A stretch of DNA of 64,000 nt from Plebeiibacterium sediminum (GTDB lineage Bacteria; Bacteroidota; Bacteroidia; Bacteroidales; Marinilabiliaceae). Shown here one piece after another: positions 61,892 through 64,000 of the stretch (the first letter of the stretch is position 1; the number at the start of each line of letters is the position of its first letter). The position numbers were made by a program, and so were the translations under genes. Location of the stretch: the NCBI RefSeq assembly GCF_026013605.1, contig NZ_JAPDPJ010000022.1, forward strand, positions 23,202 through 87,201. The letters are read 5' to 3'. The notes beneath the pieces were generated by a model, which saw only the letters and a program-made list of their open reading frames with translations, was not told the DNA's origin and made no database searches.

Positions 61892-62476
61892 TTATACAAT
61901 ATCTAATAATTCAACTTCAAAAATTAATGTTGTATGAGGAGGGATTTGTTGTCCGGCTCCATGTTCTGCATAAGCAAGATCAGAAGGTATAAATAACCTC
62001 CATTTTGAACCTACATTCATTAATTGTAAAGCTATAACCCAACCCGGAATTACACCATTAACTGGGAAGGTAGCAGGTTCACCTCTTTCAACAGAACTAT
62101 CAAAAACAGTTCCGTCAATTAAAGTTCCGTGGTAATGACATTTTACATTATCAGCAGCATTTGGTTTTGCACCATTACCTTCATTCAGGATTTCATATTG
62201 TAAGCCACTTTCTAATGTTACAATACCTTCTTTTTTAGCATTTTCAGCTAAGAAATCTTGTCCTGCTTTCATATTTGCCTCATATTGCTTATTTTGAACA
62301 GCTGCAAAAAAGTCATTAATGATTTTACCAGCTTCTTGTTGGTTAATTTCTGTAGTTGTTCCTTCAATATGATGTTTTAATCCTCTTGCAAATGCATCTA
62401 CATCGATTTCCGCAACTCCTGATTGTTGAAGGTTTGCGGCAATACTCATTCCTAATGCGTAACTTAATTTTTCCAT
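61892..62476 (-). CDS. FKBP-type peptidyl-prolyl isomerase, cytoplasmic
   Basis: A 194-residue FKBP with no signal peptide; it starts directly with the dimerisation motif MEKLSYALGMSIAANLQQSG. The FKBP_C domain (about 100-194) has [32 protein letters not shown] and FIPSDLAYAEHGAG, with pocket residues kept. It resembles FklB/Mip-like small FKBPs. First gene of the two-FKBP operon with a good promoter upstream (62506-62537). It is a paralogue of the lipoprotein FKBP; one copy lost or gained a signal peptide. Confidence 0.93.
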   Translation of the reverse strand: MEKLSYALGMSIAANLQQSGVAEIDVDAFARGLKHHIEGTTTEINQQEAGKIINDFFAAVQNKQYEANMKAGQDFLAENAKKEGIVTLESGLQYEILNEGNGAKPNAADNVKCHYHGTLIDGTVFDSSVERGEPATFPVNGVIPGWVIALQLMNVGSKWRLFIPSDLAYAEHGAGQQIPPHTTLIFEVELLDIV

Positions 62477-62505
62477 TGTGTTTATTTATCTTATTTAAGA
62501 ATGAG

Positions 62506-62537
62506 CGAAGATAGTTTTTTACAGTTAGTAAAGCAAA
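62506..62537 (-). promoter_or_regulatory. Promoter of the FKBP operon
   Basis: On the minus strand TTTG (62534-62537), 20 nt, then TATCTTCG (62506-62513), one mismatch from TAnnTTTG. It lies 30 bp upstream of the start codon. Confidence 0.6.
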
Positions 62538-62581
62538 CTGCACAAAAACCTTTAACTCCGCTTTAACTATATTCTACTTTA

Positions 62582-63238
62582 CTATTTAATAGCTCTAAGC
62601 ATTTCACGTTTACCCGGAGGTCCGGGTAGTCTTTCTACTTTAAAACCAACTTCCTGCATGGTTCGTCGCACAACTCCTTTTGCACAGTAAGTTGTTAATA
62701 GGCCTCCGGGAACTAAACTGTTATAAGCCTTTTCAAATATTTCTTTTGTCCAGAGTTTTGGTTGAATTTCAGGAGCAAAAGCATCAAAATAAATGAGATC
62801 ATACTTTTGTGTCAAGTCTACCTCTTTAAAATCACATTGTTGTTTGTGTAAATACAGTTGATCAGTTATTCTGTTTTCAGTTTCCCAAACGCAATGATGT
62901 AGTGCATTAAAAAGATCTTTGTAATTGCCATCAAAGCTATCCTTGTAGTTGAGCTTATCAATAACATCGGTGCTTACCGGATATTTTTCCAGTGAATGAT
63001 AATGAATCTCTTTTGCAGAACTTTTTATGGCAGTAATAAAAGCGTTTAATCCTGTTCCAAAACCAAATTCCAAAATATGAATAACATCTTTTTCTATTTG
63101 ATTTAATCCTGCTTCAATAAATACATGTATAGATTCCTGAATAGCACCGTTAGTTGAATGATAATGTTCTTTTAATTCAGGAACAAATAAAGTATGTGAA
63201 CCATCTTTAGAAGTAACTATTTGTGTTTTTTGATCCAT
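62582..63238 (-). CDS. mnmD: MnmD-type tRNA methyltransferase (MnmC methyltransferase domain, stand-alone)
   Basis: A 218-residue SAM-dependent methyltransferase equivalent to the N-terminal domain of MnmC: it converts 5-aminomethyl-2-thiouridine to 5-methylaminomethyl-2-thiouridine at tRNA wobble position 34. The SAM site is GFGTGLNAF at residues 59-67, and the DAFAP motif with Asp152 is the family signature. The FAD-dependent MnmC oxidase half is not fused, as in many Bacteroidota and Gram-positives. The C-terminal LPGPPGKREMLRA is also characteristic. A -7 box TAAGTTTG lies at 63276-63283. It stands alone upstream of the FKBP operon. Confidence 0.9.
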   Translation of the reverse strand: MDQKTQIVTSKDGSHTLFVPELKEHYHSTNGAIQESIHVFIEAGLNQIEKDVIHILEFGFGTGLNAFITAIKSSAKEIHYHSLEKYPVSTDVIDKLNYKDSFDGNYKDLFNALHHCVWETENRITDQLYLHKQQCDFKEVDLTQKYDLIYFDAFAPEIQPKLWTKEIFEKAYNSLVPGGLLTTYCAKGVVRRTMQEVGFKVERLPGPPGKREMLRAIK

Positions 63239-63275
63239 TATTATGAGTTCAATTTATGGTCAATTTTATGGACTG

Positions 63276-63283
63276 CAAACTTA
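63276..63283 (-). promoter_or_regulatory. -7 promoter element of mnmD
   Basis: TAAGTTTG on the minus strand matches TAnnTTTG, 38 bp before the mnmD start. No clear -33 box is seen. Confidence 0.45.
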
Positions 63284-63419
63284 TAATGTTTTTTTTAAAC
63301 TTTATTATTTCTTGTAAAGTTTCCTTTAGTACGTCAAAACAGTTCGTTAATCAAAAAGTGCACTGAATATCATAAACAAAGACTTAATTTTAATAGTTGA
63401 TTATACAAATAAATGGCCT

Positions 63420-64000
63420 ATGTCTAAGAGTAAATTGAGAGTTGTACTTTTCGTTTTATGTATCCTAATATTTGGATTAAATATTTATGCAGCTGAACCA
63501 GCAGGAGATGATAGTAGCATTACAATAAATGAAGATGAAACCTATGTATTTATAACTGGAGATTTTTCGAATTATTCAGATCCGGATGGTAATGCACTTA
63601 CATCTATTCGTATAGCCAGTGATGTATTACTAGGATCACTAACTAATGGAGAATCACCAATAATAGTAGGAAATACATATAATATTGGAGATTTAAGTTA
63701 TACTCCAGTGTTAAATGCAAATGGAGATAACTATGCATCTTTTACTTATTATTTGGTGGATTCTGAAGGAGAAGTTTCCTTATCTCCAAATACAATGACT
63801 ATTAATGTAACTTCAGTCAATGATGCACCTGTTATTACAGGAACAATTAGTTTAAGCACATCAGAAGATACACCACTTACAATAACTATAGATGATGTAA
63901 CATACACAGATGATAATTATGAAGGCTCAGCGACTTATAGCTTGATCATTCAGGATGGGACAAATTATACGCACGAAGGCAATACCATAACCCCAACAGC
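63420..64000 (+). CDS. Secreted cadherin/Ig-like repeat protein, N-terminal part (3' end outside window)
   Basis: ATG at 63420 opens 193 residues that run into the right edge. The first about 30 form a signal peptide (VVLFVLCILIFGLNIYAAEP). The rest are tandem cadherin-like (tandem-95/Cadherin_4) repeats: ITINEDETYVFITGDF..., then VTSVNDAPVITG and SLSTSEDTPLTITIDDV at the start of the second. The acidic NEDE and SEDT turns are typical Ca-binding positions of such repeats. Proteins of this type are large surface adhesins, often exported by the type IX system; the C-terminus that would show this is not visible. Confidence 0.85.
   Translation, partial: MSKSKLRVVLFVLCILIFGLNIYAAEPAGDDSSITINEDETYVFITGDFSNYSDPDGNALTSIRIASDVLLGSLTNGESPIIVGNTYNIGDLSYTPVLNANGDNYASFTYYLVDSEGEVSLSPNTMTINVTSVNDAPVITGTISLSTSEDTPLTITIDDVTYTDDNYEGSATYSLIIQDGTNYTHEGNTITPT

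Overview
The window is AT-rich and comes from a Bacteroidota genome. The signs are SusC/SusD outer-membrane pairs, two hybrid two-component regulators (HTCS) with Reg_prop sensor domains, a type IX secretion C-terminal sorting tail, a PorV/PorQ-like barrel, fasciclin lipoproteins, and promoters of the TTTG-N20-TAnnTTTG kind. Codon use and gene content fit a free-living glycan degrader, perhaps of the Marinilabiliales type, but that placement is inference. I see no rRNA, tRNA, transposase, phage or CRISPR locus.

Layout. 1-3.6 kb: the 3' part of a GPH sugar symporter, then a GH94 cellobiose phosphorylase (import plus phosphorolysis of a beta-glucan disaccharide). 3.7-7.7 kb: a small membrane protein plus XRE regulator operon (minus strand) and a soluble triple-PAS histidine kinase (plus strand). 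Between them lie about 1 kb of non-coding DNA holding a strictly 21-bp-phased array of 18 short dyads, the strongest unexplained signal in the window. 7.7-12.9 kb: an aldo/keto reductase, then an S8 protease with a T9SS tail whose gene overlaps a PorV/PorQ-like barrel gene. 13.3-33.7 kb: an HTCS divergent from an operon of fasciclin lipoprotein, SusC, SusD, two fasciclin lipoproteins with extra C-terminal domains, SusC, SusD. This PUL-like locus has no carbohydrate enzyme. 34-35 kb: a TPR protein. 35-60 kb: a second HTCS divergent from SusC-SusD, followed by GH2, GH105, BNR_4 propeller protein, double GH43, second BNR_4 propeller protein, GH154/DUF2264 and GH51. 60-63.2 kb: housekeeping genes on the minus strand (DUF3127 protein, cyclophilin, two FKBP isomerases, MnmD methyltransferase). 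63.4 kb to the end: the start of a secreted cadherin-like protein.

How it works together. In the 35-60 kb PUL the second HTCS would sense an oligosaccharide. SusD/SusC would bind and import glycan at the outer membrane. The lipoprotein and periplasmic enzymes (beta-galactosidase, two GH43 domains, GH51 arabinofuranosidase, GH105 unsaturated-uronyl hydrolase, GH154 beta-glucuronidase-like, two propeller enzymes) would strip a branched glycan of galactose, arabinose and uronic acid, best matched by arabinogalactan or arabinogalactan protein. The target glycan is inferred from enzyme families only.

Several intergenic regions carry their own structure: the 21-bp array (4703-5145), a 41/42-bp array of six units (51461-51679), two copies of an approximately 117-bp GC-rich hairpin element (54011-54353), and two copies of an approximately 190-bp MITE-like element with terminal inverted repeats (8924-9120 and 49770-49940).
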